From assembly GCA_910579215.1 (NCBI GenBank), contig CAJTTN010000015.1, positions 1 to 34,098 of the forward strand: 34,098 bases of DNA. The letters are read 5' to 3'. A program made the translations under genes and the position numbers. The notes beneath the pieces were generated by a model. The model was not told the DNA's origin. It did no database searches and saw only the letters and a program-made list of their open reading frames with translations. This DNA is from an uncultured Anaeroplasmataceae bacterium (GTDB taxonomy: Bacteria; Bacillota_I; Bacilli_A; Acholeplasmatales; Anaeroplasmataceae). Positions 24,245 to 32,326 of the stretch are shown here, piece by piece (the first letter of the stretch is position 1; each line of letters starts with the position of its first letter).

Positions 24245-25516
24245 TCACTTCAATTTCTTTTTAAATATTCTTAAAAACATTATTTTGGGTATAAACCAAA
24301 AATCTAACCAATATCTTTTTATCAATCTTTTTGGCTCCTTTAATAACCTATAAAACCATTCAAGTCCAATTGAACTCATCCATTTAGGTGCTCTTTTAAT
24401 TTGCCCTGCTAGAAAATCAACCGTCGCTCCAGCACATACATAAGTTGCCGAAATCAACTTATCTTTATTTCTAGAGTAAAACTTTTCTTGTTTTGGAGCA
24501 CTTAAGCATAGTAATACAACCTGTGGATTAGCTTCATTTATTTTCTCTATAGTTTTATCAGTTTCCTTTTCATCCTTTTCAAAACCATAAGGTGGAGAAT
24601 AAAAGCCTACAATTTTAATATCCTCATATTTATCCTTTATATTCTCCATAGCCTTTGCAGCTACGTCCTCCTTACCTCCGACAATAAATAAACTATACCC
24701 ATTCTTATTCATCATTTCTAATAGAGGATAAACCAAATCAGAGCCTGAAACCTTATGTTTAAATTTTTTTCTATAAAGATTTGAAAACCATATTAACGGT
24801 TTACCGTCTATTAAGGAGATATCACTGTTGTTAATTATATTTTGAAATTCAATATCCTTATAAGATACTCTCATCATATCTAAATTGACTGGCACTACTA
24901 CTGATTTACTTTGAGACTTTATACCTTCCTCAATACTTTCTACTGCTTCATTCATAGAATAATTATTAAATCTTAGATGAAATATATTGTTTTTTAATAG
25001 TTTAAGAGATAAATTATCATCAATATGAATAGCCTTATCTTTGTAAACCAATTTAAAATCATTTTCAGATAAATTATTCTCCTCTAAGAGATTTTTAAAT
25101 GAACTAATATCATTTAAATTATAATCTTTTTTATTTTTAGGAAAAAAATAAACATATTTGTTATTTTTTGAGATAGATTCATTCTTTTCTAAAAACAGCA
25201 TAGGAGTTTTTTTATTATTAATTTTCTTATAGTTTATGTCAATTATACTTTCTCCATTAAATACAAAAAAAGGTTTTTTAGATAAATTTAGATCTTTATT
25301 TAGGGGTAACTGCTTAGAATCAAAATAATCAATTTTTAATTTCTTATACTTATCTTTTATGTAGGTTTTAAGTTGAGATAAATCATTTGAAGATGAAACT
25401 ATTATTTTTTTAAATTTTTGTTTTTTTAAATATTCTAAAAGAAATACAAAAAATGGCTTTTTATATATGGTCTTTAGTATTTTTGAAACATCTTCAACTA
25501 TAATCAAAGCTTGCAT
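24245..25516 (-). CDS. TagA/WecG/CpsF-family transferase with N-terminal decayed nucleotidyltransferase domain
   Basis: Residues about 180-423 form a GT26 (TagA/WecG) transferase: VVPVNLDMMRVSY, SLIDGKPLIWFS with Asp237 matching the catalytic ADGxG Asp, SGSDLVYPLLE, and the C-terminal RAPKWMSSIGLEWFYRL then LKEPKRLIKRYW. Such enzymes add N-acetylmannosamine-type sugars to lipid-linked intermediates. Residues 1-175 align by eye with the nucleotidyltransferase half of the HddC-GmhB protein in this window (MQALII vs MQAIIL; FVFNGESIIDINYKKI vs FVLNGDTMFDINYHEM). They lack the GGxGTRL loop and the LGTGG motif, and the metal Asp is Glu. I infer a binding or structural role for this dead domain. 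The gene follows gmhA after a 65-base gap. Confidence 0.82.
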   Translation of the reverse strand: MQALIIVEDVSKILKTIYKKPFFVFLLEYLKKQKFKKIIVSSSNDLSQLKTYIKDKYKKLKIDYFDSKQLPLNKDLNLSKKPFFVFNGESIIDINYKKINNKKTPMLFLEKNESISKNNKYVYFFPKNKKDYNLNDISSFKNLLEENNLSENDFKLVYKDKAIHIDDNLSLKLLKNNIFHLRFNNYSMNEAVESIEEGIKSQSKSVVVPVNLDMMRVSYKDIEFQNIINNSDISLIDGKPLIWFSNLYRKKFKHKVSGSDLVYPLLEMMNKNGYSLFIVGGKEDVAAKAMENIKDKYEDIKIVGFYSPPYGFEKDEKETDKTIEKINEANPQVVLLCLSAPKQEKFYSRNKDKLISATYVCAGATVDFLAGQIKRAPKWMSSIGLEWFYRLLKEPKRLIKRYWLDFWFIPKIMFLRIFKKKLK

Positions 25517-25581
25517 TTTATCTCCTCCTTAAAAATCAAAATCTATTGTGAATACAACCTATTTATGATAAAACAAATAAC

Positions 25582-26214
25582 CTATAATTCAAAAAATTCT
25601 TCTTCTAAAACCATACATATTGTGTGATAAATAGGAAGGTGGTATTCTTGAATTCTAAAAGTTATATCATTTGGTACTTGAATTATGCAATCACTTAATT
25701 CCTGTAAATCACATCTTTTATTTCCAGTCAAAGAAATAACCTTTAAATCTAAGGCTTTAGCAACCTTGGCAGCATATACACAATTCTTAGAATTTCCAGA
25801 GGTTGAAATACATAGAAGAATATCGTCTTTTTTTCCATATCCTAAAACCTGTTGAGCAAAAACAGCTTCTGGCATTTGATCATTTGAAAATGCTGTAGTC
25901 AAGGCTGTTTGTGATACTAAGGATATAGCAGGTAATCCATATTGAAGCTGATTTGTCAGTTCAATATCATTAATCTTATCAGAAAATTCTTTAGATAAAG
26001 TTCTTTTTTTCTTAAAGCCCTTCATTAACTCTCCTACAATATGATCGCAATCCGCTGCACTACCGCCATTCCCACAAAGAAGAAGCTTTCCACCATTTTT
26101 AAAAGATATAGAAATAAGCTCTATAGCTTTTATTATTTCTTTTTTACACGAAAGCAAATCTGGATGCCTTTGCATTAAATCATTTAAATATTCTACAGAT
26201 TTAGTCTTCATCAT
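25582..26214 (-). CDS. gmhA: Sedoheptulose-7-phosphate isomerase
   Basis: GmhA converts sedoheptulose-7-phosphate to D-glycero-D-manno-heptose-7-phosphate, the first step of heptose-nucleotide synthesis. The 210-residue SIS-domain protein has LLCGNGGSAADCDHIVGEL (zinc and phosphate site), ISTSGNSKN and the C-terminal zinc residues in EYHLPIYHTICMVLEEE. A longer frame with TTG at 26238 exists, but the ATG at 26214 fits the family start (MMKTKSVEYL) and reduces overlap with hddA to 14 bases. With hddA and the hddC-gmhB fusion upstream it completes the GDP-heptose route. Confidence 0.93.
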   Translation of the reverse strand: MMKTKSVEYLNDLMQRHPDLLSCKKEIIKAIELISISFKNGGKLLLCGNGGSAADCDHIVGELMKGFKKKRTLSKEFSDKINDIELTNQLQYGLPAISLVSQTALTTAFSNDQMPEAVFAQQVLGYGKKDDILLCISTSGNSKNCVYAAKVAKALDLKVISLTGNKRCDLQELSDCIIQVPNDITFRIQEYHLPIYHTICMVLEEEFFEL

Positions 26215-27235
26215 AAATTGTCCAAGCTTGGGCTCCAAATTCTACAAAGTCCACAACCTTAGTTTTTCCTTCCTTCCTATTTTTCAAGGCTCTTATTAAA
26301 TCATATCTTCTTTGAGGGTCACACCAAATAATCATAAAGCCTCCTCCACCAGCACCACTGATTTTAGCAGCTTTACCACCATTTTGTAATATATAATTAT
26401 AAATTTCTTCAATCTTAGGATTGGATATAATAGATGCCGTTTTCTTTTTTTCTAACCAATTTTGATGTAAGCATTCTGCTATCCCATCAAAGTTTGCCTT
26501 CAAAATATACTCCTTCATTAAAGCAGTTTGTTCCTTTATTTTTAACATTGCATCCCTTGATTTTTCATTTTGTGTTGCCTTAGCTTGTTCCTTTATAATA
26601 TTCCCAGAATCTCTAGAAGTACCAGTATAATAAAGCACAATAGAGTTTTCCATTTCATTTTTTATCCATTTCTTCAAACGTAATGGATTTATAATTACAT
26701 GGTTATTTTTATAAAATTCCATGTAGTTTAATCCACCAAAGGTAGCGGCATATTGATCTTGCTTCCCACCAGCAAATTGTAAATCTATTCTTTCTATTTC
26801 ATAGGCTAATTGTGCTAAGTCATATTCACCCAAAGGTAAATTTAGCCACTCTTGAAAAGCCTTTAAAATTGTAACTACCATAGTAGAGGAGGTCCCTAAC
26901 CCAGAACCAGCAGGTGCATCACTATAGGTTGTCATCTCAAAGGATAAAGGTTTATTTCTATGATAGGATTTAACAATACGATTATATATTCCACAATGTA
27001 AGGGTAAGCCTTTATCAATAGGCAATTCCTTTATAGAATCAAATTCTAAAACTTCTTCTCTATCTGGAGAAATAAATTTTACTTTATTATTTTTCGTAGG
27101 CTTCAAAGTACAATAAGAATACATGTTTATTGTAACATTTAAAACACAACCACCAAATTCATCACAAAATGGAGAAACATCTGTCCCACCACCTGCTAAC
27201 CCAAGCCTCAATGGTGTCTTTGAGCGTATAATCAT
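26201..27235 (-). CDS. hddA: D-glycero-alpha-D-manno-heptose-7-phosphate kinase
   Basis: HddA is a GHMP-family kinase that phosphorylates heptose-7-phosphate at C1 in the alpha configuration. The 344-residue protein starts IIRSKTPLRLGLAGGGTDVS (substrate loop), has the ATP loop DAPAGSGLGTSSTMVV and the C-terminal GHMP motif AKISGAGGGGFMIIW. The ATG at 27235 follows AAAGGAG. It lies between a GT4 gene and gmhA and belongs to the GDP-heptose pathway. Confidence 0.93.
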   Translation of the reverse strand: MIIRSKTPLRLGLAGGGTDVSPFCDEFGGCVLNVTINMYSYCTLKPTKNNKVKFISPDREEVLEFDSIKELPIDKGLPLHCGIYNRIVKSYHRNKPLSFEMTTYSDAPAGSGLGTSSTMVVTILKAFQEWLNLPLGEYDLAQLAYEIERIDLQFAGGKQDQYAATFGGLNYMEFYKNNHVIINPLRLKKWIKNEMENSIVLYYTGTSRDSGNIIKEQAKATQNEKSRDAMLKIKEQTALMKEYILKANFDGIAECLHQNWLEKKKTASIISNPKIEEIYNYILQNGGKAAKISGAGGGGFMIIWCDPQRRYDLIRALKNRKEGKTKVVDFVEFGAQAWTIYDED

Positions 27236-27261
27236 TATTTCAGCTCCTTTCCTTTACAAAC

Positions 27262-28386
27262 TTATAGTTTGCTTATAAAAGTTAAAACATTCAATTTAAA
27301 TTTATCAAAGGTGAAATTATCCTCAACTCTTTTACGCGCTGCTGCTCCATATTCATTTCTAAGAGTAGCGTCTAAGCCAAACTGATTTAGAGCTTTTGCA
27401 AAGGCCTTTGCGTTCTTATTTTCAACCTCTAAGCCAGTTTCTTTATTTAAGCAAACATAATTGACGCCACTACCTAAAATCGTAAAAGTAACCGCAGGAT
27501 GAGCAAAATACATCGCTTCTGCCAAAGATAAACCGAATGCTTCATTTTTTGTTATAGACGGAAATGCATATATGTCCATAGCAAGGTACCACGCATTTAA
27601 GGATACATCATCTATTTTTCCTAAAAACGAAATCTTAAAATCATCTTTAGCTTGCTTCTTAAGCGCCTCTGTCATTGGACCTTGTCCCGCAATATAAATT
27701 GCATACGAATCATTTAAATACTTAGAGGCTTCTATTAGATATGTTAATCCTTTATATTCGACATGTCGTCCAACTGCAAAAATTATAGTTTTGCCCAAAT
27801 TATCATTTCTAATGGCCTCTGCCTTTACCTTAACTTCTTCCGTAATTCTAAGCCTTTCCTCATTGATACAGCTAGGTATAATGGTAATTTTATCTTGAAA
27901 TTTTTTTAATGAATCACTAGCTTCACTATATAAAGGTGAGGTACAAATGATATGTTCTGCTTTACTTAATAGTCTTTTGGTTTGACCTTTAAAAAACCAA
28001 CCTACTATTTTCTGCTTAACTATATCTGCATGATACCAAACCAAGAGCTTTGTTCTTTTTCTTTTAATCAACTTTAATATATAATGAATGACAAATGGAT
28101 TTGGAAAATGAACAATCATATAATCTGGATTAAAATCCTTAAGTATCTTCTTTAATTCCTTTTTATAGGAAAAAGAAATAGATTGAGACATCATCTTTTT
28201 CCAAACACCACATTTTACAACATCAATATCATCAATGATTTGATATTTCGTTTTCTTATCTTCACTAAAGCAAATGACCTTTTGTAAAACCTGATCCTTT
28301 AATGATTCAACAATATCATGACAGGTTTGCTCAATACCTCCAATATGTGGTTTATAATAATTTGGTACATGTAAAACTTTCAACAT
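27262..28386 (-). CDS. GT4-family glycosyltransferase within the heptose genes
   Basis: A 374-residue GT-B transferase: LHVPNYYKPHIGGIEQTCHD (acceptor loop), VGRHVEYKGLTYLIEA, GQGPMTEALKK and the EX7E block ITKNEAFGLSLAEAMYFA. It sits between hddC-gmhB and hddA, four bases from the former, and is a fair candidate for the heptosyl transferase of the cluster, by position only. Soluble or membrane-associated in the cytoplasm. Confidence 0.85.
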   Translation of the reverse strand: MLKVLHVPNYYKPHIGGIEQTCHDIVESLKDQVLQKVICFSEDKKTKYQIIDDIDVVKCGVWKKMMSQSISFSYKKELKKILKDFNPDYMIVHFPNPFVIHYILKLIKRKRTKLLVWYHADIVKQKIVGWFFKGQTKRLLSKAEHIICTSPLYSEASDSLKKFQDKITIIPSCINEERLRITEEVKVKAEAIRNDNLGKTIIFAVGRHVEYKGLTYLIEASKYLNDSYAIYIAGQGPMTEALKKQAKDDFKISFLGKIDDVSLNAWYLAMDIYAFPSITKNEAFGLSLAEAMYFAHPAVTFTILGSGVNYVCLNKETGLEVENKNAKAFAKALNQFGLDATLRNEYGAAARKRVEDNFTFDKFKLNVLTFISKL

Positions 28387-28390
28387 ATAC

Positions 28391-29551
28391 TTAAACCTCT
28401 AATTTCTTATAATCAAAGTTTACAGGATAGATGGAGTACTTAGAAGGAACTAAATATAACTGTTTTATTCCAGCCTGATAGCCTGCCTCCAAATCAGATA
28501 ATTTATCTCCGATTACTACACTATCCTTAACCTCTATTTTAAAATCTTGAATAGCCTTAAGAAATAATCCTGGCTTTGGTTTACGACAATCACAGCAATC
28601 TTCAGGTTTATGAGGACAAAAATAAACACCATCTATTTCAATTCCACTTTCTTTAAATATATTTATCATGTATTCATGAAGCTGAATCACATCTTGTTCC
28701 TCGTAAAGTTGTTTGGCTATTCCTGCTTGATTTGTTATAACTATTAGGAGATAGCCTTCCTTCTGATATTTTTTACATAGCTCTATAACAAAGTCTGTAA
28801 ATTTAAACTTGTCTATTGTATGAACGTGTCCATAATCCACATTAATAACACCATCTCGATCTAAAAATAACGCTTTGCTTCCTTTAAAGTCCTCTTGAGC
28901 CTGTTTATAATCCTGTGGAATTCCAATATCCAAAAAATAAGCATTGCTTAAATATGCCTTTATCTTTAACTCATACATATATTTTTCAAAGAAATCTTTT
29001 TCCAAAGAGAATTTTTTTGAAAGACGATAAGTAGAAAAAATATTTTTAGGAAGGTAATAAATCCCACCATTGATGTATCCATTTTTTACAAAGCTTTTTT
29101 CCTCAAAGCTTAAGATAGTATGATTAGAGTCCATTCTTACTTCACCATAACGATCAAAATCATACATTTCTTTACATGCAATACTAAGCGTTTCTAATTT
29201 AGCCATTTCATGATAATTAATATCAAACATAGTATCTCCATTTAAAACAAACACATAATCCTCATCAATCAGCTCCATTGCTTGTTTTAAACAGCCACCA
29301 GTTCCTAATGGTTCTTCCTCTACTGAATACTGAATAGCAATATTTTTATAACGATTTTTATAAAAATTGATAATGCTTTCCTTTTGATATCCTACAGCTA
29401 AAACCACCTTTTGAAAGCCATAATTATTTAAATTATCTAATAAATAACTTAAGAAAGGTCTTCCATTAACAGGAGCCATAGGCTTAGGAACTGCAGAAAC
29501 CATACTTTTTAACCTAGTTCCAAAGCCACCAGCTAATATGATTGCCTGCAT
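28391..29551 (-). CDS. hddC-gmhB: Fusion of heptose-1-phosphate guanylyltransferase (HddC) and heptose-bisphosphate 7-phosphatase (GmhB)
   Basis: Residues 1-225 are a sugar nucleotidyltransferase: MQAIILAGGFGTRL, PKPMAPVNGRPFLSYLL, EEPLGTGG, VLNGDTMFD and FLDIGIPQDY. They fit HddC, which makes GDP-heptose. Residues 229-386 are a HAD phosphatase of GmhB type: LFLDRDGVIN, VITNQAGIA, the zinc ligands CPHKPEDCCDCRKPKPG and VVIGDKLSDLEAG. GmhB removes the C7 phosphate before HddC acts, so one chain catalyses two consecutive steps. The fusion is in one frame. It follows the initiating transferase by two bases. Confidence 0.9.
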   Translation of the reverse strand: MQAIILAGGFGTRLKSMVSAVPKPMAPVNGRPFLSYLLDNLNNYGFQKVVLAVGYQKESIINFYKNRYKNIAIQYSVEEEPLGTGGCLKQAMELIDEDYVFVLNGDTMFDINYHEMAKLETLSIACKEMYDFDRYGEVRMDSNHTILSFEEKSFVKNGYINGGIYYLPKNIFSTYRLSKKFSLEKDFFEKYMYELKIKAYLSNAYFLDIGIPQDYKQAQEDFKGSKALFLDRDGVINVDYGHVHTIDKFKFTDFVIELCKKYQKEGYLLIVITNQAGIAKQLYEEQDVIQLHEYMINIFKESGIEIDGVYFCPHKPEDCCDCRKPKPGLFLKAIQDFKIEVKDSVVIGDKLSDLEAGYQAGIKQLYLVPSKYSIYPVNFDYKKLEV

Positions 29552-29553
29552 AA

Positions 29554-30195
29554 TTAGACAGATCCTTTCCCAAGTAATACAGCTGGAATGGTTTTTAACA
29601 CTAGATATACGTCATACCAAAAGCCACGCTTATTCACATATTCTAAATCCATAAGAATTTGTTCTTTAAAAGAAGTGTTCGCTCTTCCACTACATTGCCA
29701 AATACAGGTGATTCCTTGCTTAACTAAAAATCTTTGTCTTTGATACTCATCCATGAGATCCAACTCTCTTTGAACTACAGGTCTTGGCCCAACTATACTC
29801 ATCGTTCCATTCAATACATTAAAAAGCTGAGGAAGCTCATCTAAGCTTGTTTTTCTTAAAAACTTTCCAAATTTAGTAACTCTAGGATCATTTTTCATTT
29901 TAAATGTACCCTCACGCTCAGACTGAGACATTAATTGTTCTACCTCAGCATCAGCACCCACTCTCATAGATCTAAATTTATAAAACTTAAATGGCTTTTC
30001 ATTTTTACCTATTCTTTCAGATACATATAAAATTGGTCCTTTTGAGGTGCATTTAATTAAAATTGCTAATATAATCATTAGCCAGGATAATAAAATAAGC
30101 CCTACCAATGCACCAAAAAAGTCAACAACTCTTTTCAGAAACTGATAAAAACGTTTCTTTTTAAACTTGACCTCTACAATCTGCAAATCATTCAT
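29554..30195 (-). CDS. Initiating sugar-phosphate transferase (polyprenyl-phosphate, small monotopic type)
   Basis: Transfers a sugar-1-phosphate from a UDP-sugar to undecaprenyl phosphate, the first step of the repeat unit. The 213-residue protein has a single hydrophobic hairpin (about 27-48), then KGPILYVSERIGKNEKPFKF, YKFRSMRVGADAEVE (catalytic Asp-Glu region is LRKTSLDELPQLFNVL) and GTMSIVGPRPVV. It has no extra N-terminal membrane domain, so it is the compact PglC/WcaJ-core type. It is the only initiating transferase in the window although two flippases and four polymerase-like genes are present. The ATG follows AGGAG. Confidence 0.92.
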   Translation of the reverse strand: MNDLQIVEVKFKKKRFYQFLKRVVDFFGALVGLILLSWLMIILAILIKCTSKGPILYVSERIGKNEKPFKFYKFRSMRVGADAEVEQLMSQSEREGTFKMKNDPRVTKFGKFLRKTSLDELPQLFNVLNGTMSIVGPRPVVQRELDLMDEYQRQRFLVKQGITCIWQCSGRANTSFKEQILMDLEYVNKRGFWYDVYLVLKTIPAVLLGKGSV

Positions 30196-30243
30196 AATAA
30201 CAACTCCTAATCAAAATTTTTTTAAATTTTAATTATTTGTTTT

Positions 30244-30762
30244 CTAACATCTAAAAACAGAATTTAAAATATATCTAGATTGTACTCTATTTATAGTATT
30301 GTACTTACACGCAACATTATGAATATCTTTAAAATTTAAATCTAATTTATATGGAGTATAGAGCCTTAATTTTGGTATAAAAAAGAAGCAAGCTATTAAA
30401 ATAAAACCAATAGAAACTAGAATATGCATCATACAAAGGATTACTCCTGATGAAGTTTGCTGCATTAAATATTCTAGAATTTTTGTTATAAAATAGGAAT
30501 GATTAAAGCAAAAAAAGCTATAATAGTCAATATAATAACAAATCCTTATAACAATTTCACAGGACCATTGATACAAGCTTTCAAATCCATAGCCCAATCT
30601 ATAGAAACAAAGAAAGGCAAAATACGTCATAATAGTTCCTAATATAGATAAGAATAAAAATTTAATTCCCTTGGAATAGGCTGAAGCAATTCCTAACAAT
30701 AGAACACAAAGAAAAACTAATAGTATATTTCTTTCAATAAAATCAAATAAAAATTCTAGCAT
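30244..30762 (-). CDS. Small membrane protein of unknown function, first gene of the cluster B main operon
   Basis: A 172-residue protein with four or five hydrophobic helices (about 10-28, 36-58, 75-100, 115-140), rich in Phe, Tyr and Cys, followed by a basic soluble tail (YTPYKLDLNFKDIHN onward). I do not recognise the family. The ATG at 30762 lies nine bases after AAAGGAG (30772-30778); the TTG at 30771 would touch that site. It directly follows a strong promoter and precedes the initiating transferase. The position suggests a partner of that enzyme or of export, but this is a guess. Confidence 0.65.
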   Translation of the reverse strand: MLEFLFDFIERNILLVFLCVLLLGIASAYSKGIKFLFLSILGTIMTYFAFLCFYRLGYGFESLYQWSCEIVIRICYYIDYYSFFCFNHSYFITKILEYLMQQTSSGVILCMMHILVSIGFILIACFFFIPKLRLYTPYKLDLNFKDIHNVACKYNTINRVQSRYILNSVFRC

Positions 30763-30771
30763 TGGCTTCAA

Positions 30772-30778
30772 CTCCTTT
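30772..30778 (-). promoter_or_regulatory. Ribosome binding site that fixes the start of the small membrane protein
   Basis: AAAGGAG on the minus strand, nine bases before ATG at 30762, immediately abutting a TTG that therefore cannot be the start. Confidence 0.6.
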
Positions 30779-30803
30779 CATGGGACACTATTCTAATATA
30801 CTT

Positions 30804-30832
30804 ATTTTACCATTTTTAGCCAGATGAAACAA
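30804..30832 (-). promoter_or_regulatory. Predicted sigma-A promoter of the cluster B main operon
   Basis: On the minus strand TTGTTT (30832-30827), 17 bases, TAAAAT (30809-30804) with an extended TGG before the -10. The start would be near 30797, some 35 bases before the ATG of the first gene. The AATGGTAAAAT core is identical to that of the glf promoter. One arm of an inverted repeat lies in its spacer. Confidence 0.65.
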
Positions 30833-30861
30833 CTAAATAATATAAAATAAGCGGCTAAAAA
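30813..30861. repeat. Nine-base inverted repeat flanking the cluster B promoter
   Basis: TTTTTAGCC (30813-30821) and GGCTAAAAA (30853-30861) are perfect inverted arms separated by 31 bases. One arm lies between the -35 and -10 boxes, the other upstream of the -35 and against the terminator T-run. It may be a pair of operator half-sites about four helical turns apart, or chance. Confidence 0.35.
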
Positions 30862-30896
30862 AGACATATTTTTCATATATTTCAAAAAATATGTCT
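30857..30896 (-). terminator. Rho-independent terminator after the first Wzy-like gene
   Basis: On the minus strand AGACATATTTTT (from 30896) pairs perfectly over 12 bases with AAAAATATGTCT (to 30862), followed by a run of T. It starts three bases after the stop of the polymerase gene and separates the kinase-led operon from the main operon. Confidence 0.75.
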
Positions 30897-30899
30897 AGT

Positions 30900-32303
30900 T
30901 TAATTAACTTCTAAAGTGTTTTTTGGTAGATTATCTTTCCCAGCATCTACTACTGCCATTATAATCATTAGGGGAATCATAAAATAATACATATGATATG
31001 TATTATCTATCATACCATAAATATCTACCATCACAAAACCTATACCAATAATAAGAAAAAAGAATTTATCACATTTGTATAGGTTCTTGTATTTTTCTAT
31101 AAAATGAATGATTAAAAATAATAAGCCAACCAAACCACCTACGGCTAAGGTTTGAAAAAACGTAGAATGAAATACCTGTGGAGATAATTGTATGCCAAGT
31201 GCCGTATTTTGAGAAATAATATAACAGATAAATCCAGCACCAAATATCCTTGTATGAGGCTTCGCGTTCCAATATCTAAATGCTGTCTCCCATAATTCCT
31301 TTCTACCATTATCGTCAAATCCTTGATTGAACACAGAATGAAGCACTTGCTCTATAATTTCAGTAAATGTCCCTTTCATACATATAGCAACCACAATCAT
31401 TATAATTGCATAAACAAAAAAGGTATTCTGATATAGTCTAGCTTTCTTAGCTGTAAACATTAAAATAATATAAAGAATTCCAATCTCTAAAAATCCAAAC
31501 AAATAGGAGCCTCTACTCGTTGTAAGAATAATACCTATAATACCAAAAATAATCTTAAAATTTTGAAAAATCATACCACTAAGCTTCTTTTGCTTTCCTA
31601 ACAAATAAAAAGCAAAGGGAATAGATACACAAATCATAATACCAGCTTCATTACAAAGTCCCCATCCCAAATAATACCATAAATCTAAAATATTACTAAC
31701 AGTGTTTCTTAATTCATAAGCCTTTAATCCACACTCACAAGCCAATATGACAGAAAGGTAGGACATGCTTACAGCAAGTATATCTATTGCATCTCCCTTT
31801 ATTCCATTTACCATAATAATATAGAGAATGAAATATCCAAGATTTCCAAAAAATAGAAAATAAAAAACCTCATTTCCCTGTGGCGCTCTACACCAAAGAA
31901 TTGGTATAATGGTCGTTATGGCTAATCCTGTCAAACCAATAAACGATTTCATTTTTTTGAAATGAAATCCATCCTTAAAGGAAAAAATGCAAATAACAAT
32001 CGCAAATAAACTACCTAATATTAGAATAGGAATAGGAATCGTTTGATTAGAAAAACCTTCACTAAACATAAAAATAAAATAGATACAGCTTGGTATTACA
32101 TACTTTAAATTTCTAGTGATAAGTAACGTTATCGTGGAAACTAAAAGCATTAGAACCATACCAACAGTAGTATTTACCTTCCAACCAAAAACAGTTAAGG
32201 CTGCTAATAATCCAGCATAGATTTCATTAAAAAATTTCATGTGAGTTAATTTTAAAATGTTATTATTCAGTTGTTGATATTTATCTAAAACTTTAGCAAA
32301 CAT
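30900..32303 (-). CDS. Wzy/O-antigen-ligase-like polymerase (membrane), cluster B first copy
   Basis: A 467-residue protein with about twelve helices and the family region near the C-terminus: IIGIILTTSRGSYLFGFLEI, then NDGRKELWETAFRYWNAKPH and RIFGAGFICYI, with the Arg/Trp and Gly-x-Gly residues usual for Wzy/WaaL members; QVFHSTFFQTLAVGGLVGLL gives the His-containing loop. The ATG at 32303 follows the RmlB-like gene. It ends at a strong terminator, so it belongs to the operon led by the histidine kinase rather than to the main operon. Confidence 0.85.
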   Translation of the reverse strand: MFAKVLDKYQQLNNNILKLTHMKFFNEIYAGLLAALTVFGWKVNTTVGMVLMLLVSTITLLITRNLKYVIPSCIYFIFMFSEGFSNQTIPIPILILGSLFAIVICIFSFKDGFHFKKMKSFIGLTGLAITTIIPILWCRAPQGNEVFYFLFFGNLGYFILYIIMVNGIKGDAIDILAVSMSYLSVILACECGLKAYELRNTVSNILDLWYYLGWGLCNEAGIMICVSIPFAFYLLGKQKKLSGMIFQNFKIIFGIIGIILTTSRGSYLFGFLEIGILYIILMFTAKKARLYQNTFFVYAIIMIVVAICMKGTFTEIIEQVLHSVFNQGFDDNGRKELWETAFRYWNAKPHTRIFGAGFICYIISQNTALGIQLSPQVFHSTFFQTLAVGGLVGLLFLIIHFIEKYKNLYKCDKFFFLIIGIGFVMVDIYGMIDNTYHMYYFMIPLMIIMAVVDAGKDNLPKNTLEVN

Positions 32304-32326
32304 TTCTATTCCCTCACTAAAAATTT

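Noticed and set aside
31069..31272. Minus-strand open frame inside the first Wzy-like gene
   Set aside because: It lies in another frame of a gene with family motifs throughout; no ribosome site.
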